Shown here one piece after another: positions 50,275-60,300 of a stretch of DNA of 64,000 nt. The notes beneath the pieces were generated by a model. That model saw only the letters and a list, made by a program, of their open reading frames with translations. It was not told where the DNA came from and made no database searches. This stretch comes from Streptomyces avicenniae (GTDB lineage Bacteria; Actinomycetota; Actinomycetes; Streptomycetales; Streptomycetaceae), in NCBI RefSeq assembly GCF_000719135.1, contig NZ_JOEK01000004.1:124001-188000 (forward strand). The letters are read 5' to 3'. Within the stretch, counting starts at the first letter, position 1. The number at the start of each line of letters is the position of its first letter. The translations under genes and the position numbers were made by a program.

Positions 50275-51468
50275 ATGTCCGAGCAGCACGAGCCCCTTTC
50301 CTTCCCCTTTCCCGAGACCGGCGGCATCGCCGTCCACCCCCGCTACGCCGCGCTGTACGACCAGCCCCTGGTCCGCGTCCGCATGCCCTACGGCGACGAC
50401 GCCTGGCTGGCGACCCGGCATGCCGACGTCCGGCAGGTCCTCGCCGACCCGCGCTTCGGCATCGTCGCCTCCCGTGGCCAGGACCAGCCCAGGGCCAGGC
50501 CGGGCGCGCGCGTCGGCGACGGCCTCTTCTCCATGGACCCGCCCGACCACACCCGCGTCCGCTCCGCCGCCGCACGGCACTTCACCGCCCGCCGCATCGC
50601 CCAACTCAGGGACCGCGTCGCGGAGATGGCCGGGGGCCTCGTCGATGCCATGGCCGCCTCCGGCGCCCCCGCCGACTTCATGGCGGCCTACACCATTCCG
50701 CTGCCCACCATGGTCATCTGCGACCTGCTCGGCATGCCGCCCGAGGACCACGAACGGGTCTGGGCCTGGGGCAACAGCATCATGTCCAACACCGCGACGG
50801 CCGAGCAGGTCGCCGCCGACTTCGGCGCGTTCATGGCGTACATGCGCGACGGCGTCGAGCAGCGCCGCCGCGCGCCGGGCGACGACCTGCTCACCACCCT
50901 CGTCCAGGCGTGCGACGAGGAGGAGCGCATCACCGAACGGGAGATGCTCGGCCTCACCGCCGACCTGCTCGGCGCCGGGTTCATCACCACCACCAGCGAG
51001 CTGACCAACTTCCTGTACGCGCTCCTCACCCACCCCGACCAGCTCGCCCTCCTGCGGGAGCGGCCGGGGCTCGTGCCCGGCGCCGTCGAGGAGCTGATGC
51101 GGTACGTGCCCGCGCTGAGCGCCACGTCGCTGCCCCGCTACGCGAACGAGGACGTCGAGGTCGGCGGCGTCACCGTCGCCGCCGGTGACCCGGTGCTCGT
51201 CGCCATCTCGGCCGCCAACCACGACCCGTACGCGTACGAGGACCCCTCGCGGCTCGACATCCGCCGCGAGGGCGCCCCGCACCTCACCTTCGGCCACGGC
51301 CCCCACTACTGCATGGGCTCCCACCTGGCCCGGCTGGAGATGCAGGTGACGCTCGAACTGCTCGTCCCGCGCTTCCCCGGCCTGCGCCTCGCCGTGCCGG
51401 ACGAGGAGCTGCGCTGGCAGCGCGGACGGCTCATCACCTGCCCCGAGGAACTGCCGATCGCCTGGTGA
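50275..51468 (+). CDS. Cytochrome P450, probably tailoring enzyme of the tetramate macrolactam cluster
   Basis: The 397-residue bacterial class P450 has the I-helix oxygen groove GAGFITTTSEL, the K-helix pair in VEELMRYVP, and the heme loop FGHGPHYCMGSHLARLE with the Cys ligand near residue 348. It is convergent with the MDR reductase across a strong terminator, so it is separately transcribed. P450s beside ikarugamycin-type clusters (IkaD and clifednamide-type enzymes) oxidise the finished ring system; a similar role here is inferred from position. Redox partners are not adjacent. Confidence 0.88.
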   Translation: MSEQHEPLSFPFPETGGIAVHPRYAALYDQPLVRVRMPYGDDAWLATRHADVRQVLADPRFGIVASRGQDQPRARPGARVGDGLFSMDPPDHTRVRSAAARHFTARRIAQLRDRVAEMAGGLVDAMAASGAPADFMAAYTIPLPTMVICDLLGMPPEDHERVWAWGNSIMSNTATAEQVAADFGAFMAYMRDGVEQRRRAPGDDLLTTLVQACDEEERITEREMLGLTADLLGAGFITTTSELTNFLYALLTHPDQLALLRERPGLVPGAVEELMRYVPALSATSLPRYANEDVEVGGVTVAAGDPVLVAISAANHDPYAYEDPSRLDIRREGAPHLTFGHGPHYCMGSHLARLEMQVTLELLVPRFPGLRLAVPDEELRWQRGRLITCPEELPIAW

Positions 51469-51476
51469 CGCGCGGA

Positions 51477-51517
51477 CGCCCCCGGACTCCCGCCGCCGAG
51501 GCGGGAGTCCGGGGGCG
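51477..51517. terminator. Very strong bidirectional terminator
   Basis: A perfect 18-bp stem (51477-51494 with 51500-51517) with the 5-base loop GCCGA separates the convergent P450 and MDR reductase genes. Confidence 0.8.
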
Positions 51518-51541
51518 CGGGTCAGGGCCGCCCGGCCGCGG

Positions 51542-52600
51542 CTACAGCCTCACCAGCACCTTCCCCCGGTGCGCCGCCGGATTGGTCCAGACGTTCTGGT
51601 AGGCCACCGGAAGGTTGTCGAACCCCTCGTAGACCGTCTCCTCGAAGGCGATCTCCCCGGCACGCACCAGGCCGCCCACCTCCTCGTGGAGCGCCGCCAG
51701 GTTCTCGTCCGTGTACCACTCCTCGGCGAACACGCCCCGGATCGTGGTGCGCGGGAACATGACGTACGGCAGCAGCCGCGGCCCGGTCAGGTCACCGCCC
51801 ACCGTCGTCGCCCACTGCCAGCACACCGCCACCTTGCTGTGCACCCGCAGCATCCGGAACACCGCGTCCGTCACGGCGCCGCCCAGGTTGTCCAGGTAAC
51901 GGTCCACGCCGTCGGGGGCGGCGCCCGCCAGCGCGCGGGCCACGTCGTCCACGCCGTCGCCGTGCCGGTAGACCACGACCTCGTCGAAGCCGAAGCGCTT
52001 CAGGTAGGCCGCCTTGTCCTGCGAGCTGGTCGTGCCGATCAGCCGGGCCGCCCCGGCGCGCTTCGCGAGCTGCCCCGCCAGGGTGCCCACGATGCCGGTG
52101 GCGCCGCTGATGACGACGGTGTCGCCCGGCCGCACGTCCAGGAAGTGCTTCATCGTGCCCCAGGCGGTGATCCCCGGGCTGCCCATGATGCCCAGCGCCG
52201 TGGACAGCGGCAGCCGGTCGTCGTAGCGCGCCGGGTCGAGCCTGCGCAGCGGGGGCAGCCGCAGCGGGAACTCGCCGCCGTCCCACACCCACGACTTCCC
52301 GTCGCTCACCAGGTGCGTGCGCCAGCCGCCGAAGCCGCGCACCAGGTCGCCCTCCCGGAAGACCGCGTCGGGCCCGGCGGACACCACCTCCATGATCGAG
52401 TCGCCCACGGCGTGGCTGCCGATCGGCAACTCGTGTGACAGGCCCACGAGATACGGGTCGATGGACACGTACCGCGTCGCGAGCAGCATCTCGTCCGCGG
52501 CGAGGGACGTGTCCAGCTCCTCGGTGACCTTCGCGTACAGCCGCTCCACGTCGGGGACGCCCGCGACCCGCTCCCGGATCGCCCACTTCTGGATCTTCAA
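51542..52600 (-). CDS. ikaC: MDR-family NADPH-dependent reductase, IkaC-like PTM ring-closing enzyme
   Basis: The 352-residue protein is a zinc-free medium-chain reductase close to prostaglandin/leukotriene reductases: YVSIDPYLVG, VVSAGPDAVFREGDLVRGF, GSPGITAWGTMKHFLDVRPGDTVVISGATGIVGTLAGQLAK (NADPH site) and DNLGGAVTDAVFRML. In PTM clusters such a gene follows the FAD enzymes; IkaC closes the final inner ring of ikarugamycin by reductive cyclisation. The gene begins 1 base after the FAD enzyme's stop, so all three core genes form one operon. The symbol rests on cluster architecture. Confidence 0.82.
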   Translation of the reverse strand: MKIQKWAIRERVAGVPDVERLYAKVTEELDTSLAADEMLLATRYVSIDPYLVGLSHELPIGSHAVGDSIMEVVSAGPDAVFREGDLVRGFGGWRTHLVSDGKSWVWDGGEFPLRLPPLRRLDPARYDDRLPLSTALGIMGSPGITAWGTMKHFLDVRPGDTVVISGATGIVGTLAGQLAKRAGAARLIGTTSSQDKAAYLKRFGFDEVVVYRHGDGVDDVARALAGAAPDGVDRYLDNLGGAVTDAVFRMLRVHSKVAVCWQWATTVGGDLTGPRLLPYVMFPRTTIRGVFAEEWYTDENLAALHEEVGGLVRAGEIAFEETVYEGFDNLPVAYQNVWTNPAAHRGKVLVRL

Positions 52601-52601
52601 C

Positions 52602-54362
52602 TCAACGGCTCCTCGACGTCGTTCCGGCAGAAGTCAGGTCGCCGCCCGGCACCCGGGTGGCGTCCTCGGCGGGCGCCTTGGGGCCGACCGCGATGATGCG
52701 CTGGGTGGGCGGCGGCAGGCTCTCGTCGATCTCGGCCCTGAACTCCCGCCCGTCGTCACGGCAGATGAACTGCACGACCTGCCGTCCGGCGGCGGCGGCC
52801 CGGATCAGGCCGCCCACCGTGACCCACACGCCCGACATGTAGAAGTCGGAAAGGCCGGGCAGCACCGGCCCGTTCTTCTTGATCTCCACCTCCAGGGTCT
52901 CGCCGCCCTCCATGAACGGCTGCCACCCGGGGAACGCGCCGTTGTACACGCCCGTGTAGCGCACCTGCGTGAGCGGCGTGGACACGTCCCGCACGGCGAT
53001 CGCGTCCCGCATCCCCGGGTAGCGCTCGTCGAGGAACTTCTCGACGGTCATGCGCACCTGGCGCTTGGCCTGCGTGTAGCTCTTGCCGTGCCGCACGGGC
53101 AGCGTGTGCAGCGTGCCGCCGCGGCGCTGCCTGCTGACGCGCTCGGGCCCGTCCCGCAGCTCACGCCACGGCGCCGCCTCCGAGAAGTACGTCGCGTAGA
53201 TGACCGTCGTCTCCTCCGGCGACAGCTCCGGGTAGTGGATGCTGCGGAACTGCACGTTCATGCTCGGATGCCGCATCCCGACCATCTTCGCGGCCGTCTC
53301 CTCGTCCAGGAGATGCGTGGTGCACGGGTCGCTGTCGGGGAACGCGCGCCGCAGCCCCAGGAAGACGCTCACGTAGCCGGGGGACAGCATGCCCGGCTCG
53401 TCGATCGTCTCCGTGTACAGCCGCCGGTACGTGTCGTTGAGGTACCGGCCCTCCAGCAGCTCCAGCACGGTGGCGCGCCCGTCGGCCGCCGATACGACGA
53501 TGTCGGCCCGCAACTCCCGCCCGTCGCTGAGCCGTACGCCCACGGCGCGGTCGTCCTCGACGAGGATCCGCTCGACCAACGCGTTGTACGTGATCTCCCC
53601 GCCGAGCCCCAGGTAGCGCCGCTCGATCGACCGCGCGAGGCCCAGCGAGCCGCCCTCGGGCACGCCCGCCGAGCCGCACGCGTGCGACGCCAGCTGGAAG
53701 TAGAACGGCAGGACGGGGAAGTCCGCGTGCCGCTCGTACAGCATGTAGTTGAACGCCTCGCGCAGCAGCGGGTGCTGGAACTTCGCCGAGTAGTCCGTCA
53801 TCAGCTCGGTGAGGGACTTGCGGATGGTGTTGAAGTAGGGCGTGAACGACGCCATCATCCGCCACCGCTCCCGGCGCCCCATCAGCCCCACGGGCTTCAG
53901 GAACGGGTAGACGGCCAGCGCCCGCTTGAAGGTCCGCAGACCGTCGCAGAACTGCTTGATCCGCCGCCCGTCCTCCGGCGAGATCTCCCGCAGGTGGGCC
54001 TCCAGCCGGTCCGGGTCGGAGTAGAAGTACACCGTCCGCCCGCCGTGGCTGCGCACGACGTTGAACACGTCGAACTGCCGCATCTCCTTGCCCTGGAGGG
54101 CGCCCAGCTCCAGCCAGATCTGGTACATCTCGTTGCCGGGGCCGCTGCCGAGCAGCCAGCTCACGCACCAGTCGAACGTGAAGTCGCCCCGGTCCCAGGA
54201 CGTGCAGGACCCGCCGGGGATCTCGTGCATCTCCAGCACGTGGGTGCGGTAGCCGTTCATCCTGGCGTAGCAGCCGGTGGAGAGTCCGCCGAGTCCGCCG
54301 CCGATGATGAGCATCGTCTCGCGGGGGCGCCGCGCGGCGCCGTTCGTGCTGTCAGTCGTCAT
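52602..54362 (-). CDS. ikaB: Phytoene-desaturase-like FAD oxidoreductase, IkaB-like PTM cyclase
   Basis: ATG 54362 is chosen; GTG 54368, two codons earlier, is also possible. Either start overlaps the end of the synthase gene, so translation is coupled. The 586-residue protein begins MLIIGGGLGGLSTGCYARMNGYRTHVLEMHEIPGG, the phytoene-desaturase FAD fold, and ends with PGLSDFYMSGVWVTVGGLIRAA, the matching C-terminal FAD motif. In PTM pathways these enzymes build the carbocycles from the linear tetramate polyene. Only one is present; clusters making 5-5-6 rings usually have two or more, while ikarugamycin (5-6-5) has one. Confidence 0.85.
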   Translation of the reverse strand: MTTDSTNGAARRPRETMLIIGGGLGGLSTGCYARMNGYRTHVLEMHEIPGGSCTSWDRGDFTFDWCVSWLLGSGPGNEMYQIWLELGALQGKEMRQFDVFNVVRSHGGRTVYFYSDPDRLEAHLREISPEDGRRIKQFCDGLRTFKRALAVYPFLKPVGLMGRRERWRMMASFTPYFNTIRKSLTELMTDYSAKFQHPLLREAFNYMLYERHADFPVLPFYFQLASHACGSAGVPEGGSLGLARSIERRYLGLGGEITYNALVERILVEDDRAVGVRLSDGRELRADIVVSAADGRATVLELLEGRYLNDTYRRLYTETIDEPGMLSPGYVSVFLGLRRAFPDSDPCTTHLLDEETAAKMVGMRHPSMNVQFRSIHYPELSPEETTVIYATYFSEAAPWRELRDGPERVSRQRRGGTLHTLPVRHGKSYTQAKRQVRMTVEKFLDERYPGMRDAIAVRDVSTPLTQVRYTGVYNGAFPGWQPFMEGGETLEVEIKKNGPVLPGLSDFYMSGVWVTVGGLIRAAAAGRQVVQFICRDDGREFRAEIDESLPPPTQRIIAVGPKAPAEDATRVPGGDLTSAGTTSRSR

Positions 54363-57300
54363 GCGCACCGTCCGTCAGGATGTCCAGGGTCAGTCGGGCG
54401 TTGGCCGCGGCGTGGTCGGCGTCGAGCAGCTCGGCGTGCGTGCCCGAGCCGCGCAGCACGGTCGTGCCGCCCGCGGCGCTGCCGTGCCAGCCGCGTTCGA
54501 GGCCGTCCGCGTACAGGTCGGTCTTCTCCTCGTCGGCGATCACCGTCAAGGCCGCCGCGACGGTGCCGGTGTTGGGCGTCGCGGCCGAGAACTCCAGGTA
54601 GTCACGGGCCTGTTCCATCGTCTCGGCGGCCAGCTCGTCGGTGCCGGTGTGCCGCCGCAGATGGTCCCGCAGCTCCTCCTCGAACGCCGCCACGTGCTCC
54701 GGCCCGAGGTCGTACGGTTCCGGCGTGCGGAACGAGTCGAGGATCACCAGGTGCCGCACGGCGCGGCCACGCCGCTCCAGCTCCCCGGCCACCTCGAACG
54801 CCAGGTTGCCGCCGAGCGAGTAGCCGAGCAGGTCGCACGGCCCGTCGGGCTGCAACTCCCCGACGAGGTCCGCGTACGCCGCGACCTTCCCCTCGCCCGC
54901 GATGTAGTTGAACGCGACGACCTGACGGCCCACCAGCCCCTGCGCGAACCGCCGGTACACCAGCCCGTGCCCACCGGCAGGGGGGAAGGTGAACAGCAGC
55001 CGCGCGCGGTCGGGATGGAAGCGCAGGAACGGCTCCGCGCCGTCCAGACGGCCGGTGATGACGTGTTCGAGGGTGCGCGCCATGCCGTGCAGCGTGGTCA
55101 CCTTGAACAGCTCGCTCACCGGCACCGACACGTTGAACTCCGTCCGCAGCCGGTGGATCAGCTCGATCAGCCGGATCGAACTGCCGCCCTCCGTGAAGAA
55201 GTCGTGCCGCAGCCCCACGCGTTCCAGCCCGAGCATCGCGCACCAGTGCGCCGCCATCCGCTCCTCGTACAGCGTCACCGGCTCCTCGAACTCGATGCCG
55301 CCACCGTCCGCCGCCGGTTCGGGCAGCGCCGCGACGTCCACCTTGCCGCTCGGCGAGAGCGGCAGCCGGGGCAGCGCGACGAAGTGCGCCGGGATCATGA
55401 ACGTCGGCAGCTCCTCCTCCAGGTGGTGCCGCAGCGCGCGGGCGTCCAGCTCGGTCCCGGCGGCCGGGACGCAGTAGGCGCACAGGGCACGTTCGCCGCC
55501 CGCGTCCTCGCGCACCGCCACCACGGCCTGGTCGAGCCCCGGCCAGGCGGCGAGCCTGGCCTCGATCTCGCCGATCTCGATCCGGTGGCCGCGCACCTTG
55601 ACCTGGCTGTCGGCGCGGCCGATGAGATGGACGCAGCCCGCGTCGTCCCAGTGCGCCAGGTCGCCGGTCCTGTACAGCCGCGCGGGCCCCGCGTCGGGGC
55701 CGTGCCCGACGACCCGGGTGACGAACCGCTCGTCCGTCAGCGTCGGATCGGCCGCGTACCCGAGGGCCACGCCCGCGCCGCCGATCCACAGCTCGCCGGT
55801 GACACCCGGCGGGACCGGCGCGCCGTGCGCGTCCAGGATGTACAGCTCACTGCCGGGGAACGGCCGCCCGATCGGCACCATGCGGCTCGGCTCCAGATGG
55901 TCGGCCGGGCCCTCGAACCAGGCGCTGTCCACGGTCGCCTCGGTCAGCCCGTAGCTGTTCACCACGCGCGTGTCGGGGCCGGCCAGGCGGCGCAGCCGCT
56001 CGTACTCGGCGACCTTCCACGCGTCGGAGCCGACGACCAGCAGCCGCATGAACCCGAGGCCCACGCCGTCCTGTTCGCAGTGCGTCATCAGCGCGCGCGC
56101 CACGGCGGGCACGAACTCGCCGCAGTCCACCCGCTCGTCGCGCAGCGTCGCGTACAACCGGGCCGTGTCGAACAGCAGATCGCGCCCGATCAGCACCAGA
56201 CGCCCGCCCGAGCACAGCGCGCGCACCAGGTCACCGGTGAACACGTCGAACGGGAACGCCGCCAGCTGCGCGTGGCACCGCACCTCCGTGTCGAGCCGGT
56301 ACTCCCTGCGCCACCCCTCGTACACCGAGGCCAGGTTGCGGTGCGCGACGCGTACCGCCTTCGGCCTGCCCGTGGACCCCGACGTGTAGATGACGTACGC
56401 GGGGGAGTCCATGCCGGGGAACCCGCCGGGCTCGCCCGGGTCGGCGGTGAGCGGCGTGTCCAGCCGCGCGGGCGGGATCGCCGGGCCCGACAGCCAGGCC
56501 GGGTACGGGCCGTCCACGACGGTCAGCACCGCGCCCGCCGTCTCCACCATGTACGCCAGCCGGTCCGCCGGATGGCCCGGGTCGAGCGGCAGGTAGGCGC
56601 CGCCCGCCTTGAGGACCGCGAGCAGCGTCACGATCAGCTCGGGCGACTTCTCCAGGGCCAGCGCGACGACCGCGCCGCCGCCGATCCCGTGCTCCCGCAG
56701 CCGGTGCGCCATCACGTTGGCCCGCGCGTCCAGCTCGCCGTACGTGAGCTGCCGCGCCACGCCGCGCCCGCCGGGGGAGGGCACCGTGACGGCCACGGCG
56801 TCCGGCCGTTCTGCGGCGGCGCGCGCGATCAGCCGGTGCACCGGCTCGTCGGCCGACACCGGCCGCCCGGCGCCGCTGAACTCCGTGAGCAGCCGCCCGT
56901 TCTCCTCCGCGCCCAGCATCGTGAGCCCGGCCACCGCGTGGTCGCCGTCCGCACGCGTCAGCGCGTCGAGCAGCCGCCGGTAGTGCTCCGCCATCCGCCG
57001 CATCGTCGGCGCGACGAACAGGTCGGTGTTGTACTTGAACACGCAGTGGAACCGGCCGTCGGCCGCCTCCTCGTACGCCGACAGCGTCAGGTCGAACTGA
57101 CCTTCCTCCTCGGGCAGTTCGATGTACTCCAGCCGGTAGCCGTACTTCTCCGTGGCGACCTTGTGGTGCAGCAGGATGAACATCGCCTGGAACACGGCCG
57201 ACCGGCTCGGGTCGTGCTGGAGCCCCAGCTTCTCCACCAGCAGCGTGAACGGGTACTCCTGGTTGTCGAGACCGCCCAGCACCACGGTGCGCACCTGCTC

Positions 57301-60300
57301 CAGCAGGTCGGCCACCGTCGGGTTCCCCGACAGGTCGGCGCGCAGCGGCAGCGGGTTGACGAAGTAGCCGTAGACGGAGGCGAACTCCTCCTGCGTGCGG
57401 CCCGTCACCGGGCTGCCCACGACGATGTCGTCCTGCCCCGAGTACCGGTGCAGCAGCAGGTAGTAGGCCGACAACAGGACCATGAACACGGTCGTGTTGT
57501 GCTCACGCGCCAGCGCGTGCACCCGCCCGCTCAGCTCGCCGTCGAGCGTGAAGAACTCCGAGGCGCCGTTGTGCGTCTGCACCGCGGGCCGCGGCTTGTC
57601 GGTCGGCAGCGTCAGCACCGGCACCTCGTCGGGCAGCCGCCCGCGCCAGTACTCCAGCATGCCCTGCGCCTCGGGACCGGCCAGGAACCGGTTCTGCCAG
57701 TTGAGGAAGTCGAGGTACCTGGCCGTGACGGGCGGCAGCTCGGGCGCCTCACCGGCCCGCAACCCCTCGTACAGCGCGAGGAGTTCCTCGATGAACGTGA
57801 ACGTCGAGATCGCGTCGGAGACGATGTGGTGCACCGCCTTGGTGATCACCCACCGGTCGGGCCCGCGCCGCAGCAGCCGGAACCTGACCAGCGGGTCACG
57901 CTCCAGGTCGTACGGCTTGCGGTACTCCCGGATGATCAGGGCGTGGATCTCCTCCCACTCCCGGCCCTCGACGTCCAGGACCGCGAAGTCGGCGTCCACC
58001 TCGGCGGAGATGCGCTGCACCGCCTGCCCGTCCTCCAGCACGAAGTTCGCCCGCAGCACCGGGTGGCGCGCCAGCAGCCGCCGGAACGCCTCGGCCATCA
58101 GGTCGGGCTCCAGCTCCGTGCGCACCTCGACGGCGCCGCCGATGTTGTACGCGTACCCGTCCGGGTGCAGATGCCGCAGGAACCACAGGGCCTTCTGGTT
58201 CTGCGTCAGCGGGAAGCGGCTCTCGTCCGTGTGGACCTCGACGGCCGCGGCGCCCTCCCCGTCCGCACCGGCCGCCACCAGCGCCGTCAGCCCCTCGCCG
58301 AGCCGGTCGATCAGCTCGTCGGCGGGCGCGCCGCTCAGCAGCGTCACCACCGGCAGGGACACCCCGAGGTCGGTGTGCACCCGCGCCCGCAGCTCCATCG
58401 CGAGCAGCGAGTCCAGGCCCAGCCGGCTGAGGCTGACCGCCGGGTCGAACCGCTCGGCGTCCACCCGCAGCACCGCCGCGACCAGCGACGTGAACCGCTC
58501 GGTCAGCAGCGCCCGGCGCGTGCCCTCCGTCGCGGCCCGGTAGGTGTCGAGGAAGCTGTCCGCCGCCCCGGCCCCCGGCGCCTCCGCCACCACGGCCAGC
58601 TCCGCCGTCAGCGGCGGCGCCTCCGGGTACCAGGCGAGGAACGTCGGCCAGTCCACGATGGACGCCACCAGCAGCTGCGCCCTGTCCTGCCCGATGACGC
58701 GTTCCAGCACCGCCATGCCCGCCTCGGGCGACAGCGATCCCATCCCGCGCTGGAGCCGGTAGTGGTCGATCAGGCCCAGCTCCTCGATCATGCCGGTCGC
58801 CCACGGGCCCCAGTCGAGGCTGAGCGCGGGCAGGCCCCGGGCGCGGCGGTGATGGGCGAGCGCGTCGAGGAACGCGTTGCCCGCCGCGTAGTTGGTCTGC
58901 CCCGCCGTCGTCAGCACCGCCGCGACGGACGCGAACAGCACGAAGTGCTCCAGCGGCTCGTCCCGCAGCTCCCGGTGCAGCAGCCAGGCGCCGACCGTCT
59001 TCGGGTCGTGCACCGCGCCGAACGTCGCGCGGTCCATCTGCGGCACCACCGTGTCCCGCACCTGCCCGGCGAGGTGGAACACCCCGCGGATCGGCGGGCC
59101 CGCCTCGGCCCGGTGCGCCGCGACCCACGCCCGCAACGCCGCCTCGTCGGTGACGTCCACGGCCGCCAGGACCGGCTGCGCGCCCAGCTCCTCAAGCTCC
59201 CGCACGAAACGGACGCGCGCGTCGTCCGCGTGCGCGCCCCACGTGGCCCGGTCGGGCAGCGCCGTGCGGCCCATGAGCACCAGCCGCCGCGCGCCGCGCC
59301 GCACGAGGGTGCGGCACAGCAGGCGGCCCAGCGCCCCGAAGGCGCCGGTGACGAGGTAGCTGCCGTCGGCCCGCAGGCGCAGCGGCAGAGGTCTCGTCAT
59401 GCCCTCGGCCGCCACCAGTCTGCTGGTCAGACGCCGCCCCCCGCGCAGCGCGATCTCGTGCTCCTCCTCCGCCAGGGGCGCGGAGATCTCCCGCAGCAGC
59501 GCCTCGGCCTCGGCGCGCGGATCGTCGGCGGCGGCCGGGTCGAGGTCGATCAGCTTGCCGCGCTGCGCGGTCAGTTCCTGCTGCCACAGCACGCGCCCGA
59601 TGCCCCAGGCGCGGGCGCCGAGCGGCGCCACGTCGTCCCCGGGCGAGACGGGCTGCGTGCCGCGCGTGACCAGGTGCAGCCGCTCCCGCCCGCCGCGCGC
59701 CAGCAGCGCCTGCGCCAGGGCGACGACGGACCAGGCGCCCGTGTCGGTGTGGAACTCCGTGCCGTCAGGCGCGGCCTCCGGCCGGTCGAGCCCCAGGTTC
59801 CACAGGTGCACCACCGCGTCGAACCCGCCGGGCTCCGCGGCGAGTTCGGCGCCCAGGTCCAGGTCAGCCGCCGCGCCGGGGCGCACCAGGCGGCAGCGCC
59901 CGCCGCCCGCGCCGATCAGCGCCGCCAGCGCGTCACCCACGCCGCCGGGCGCGTCCGCCAGCACCAGCACGGAACCCGGCGCGTCCTGCGTCTCCGCGCC
60001 CGATTCCCCGATCTCGCGCCACACGGGCTCGGTCAGCCAGCTGTCGATCGTCGCCAGGCCGACGGCCGTGGACGCCTGCGCGACGTCCCCCGCCCTGAAG
60101 CCCTCGACGCGCCCGAGCGGCGCGCCGTCGGCGTCGTGCAGGCCGATGTCGCCGACCAGCGTGTCACCGGTCTCCCGGGTCACCACGGCGTGCGCCCAGA
60201 TCTCGCGGTCGCCGACCGGCCCGAGCCGCACCTCGGCCAGGGAGAGCGGCAGCCGGATCGACTCCTCGCCCCCGCCCCCGTCCTTCAGCAGCGCCGGGGT

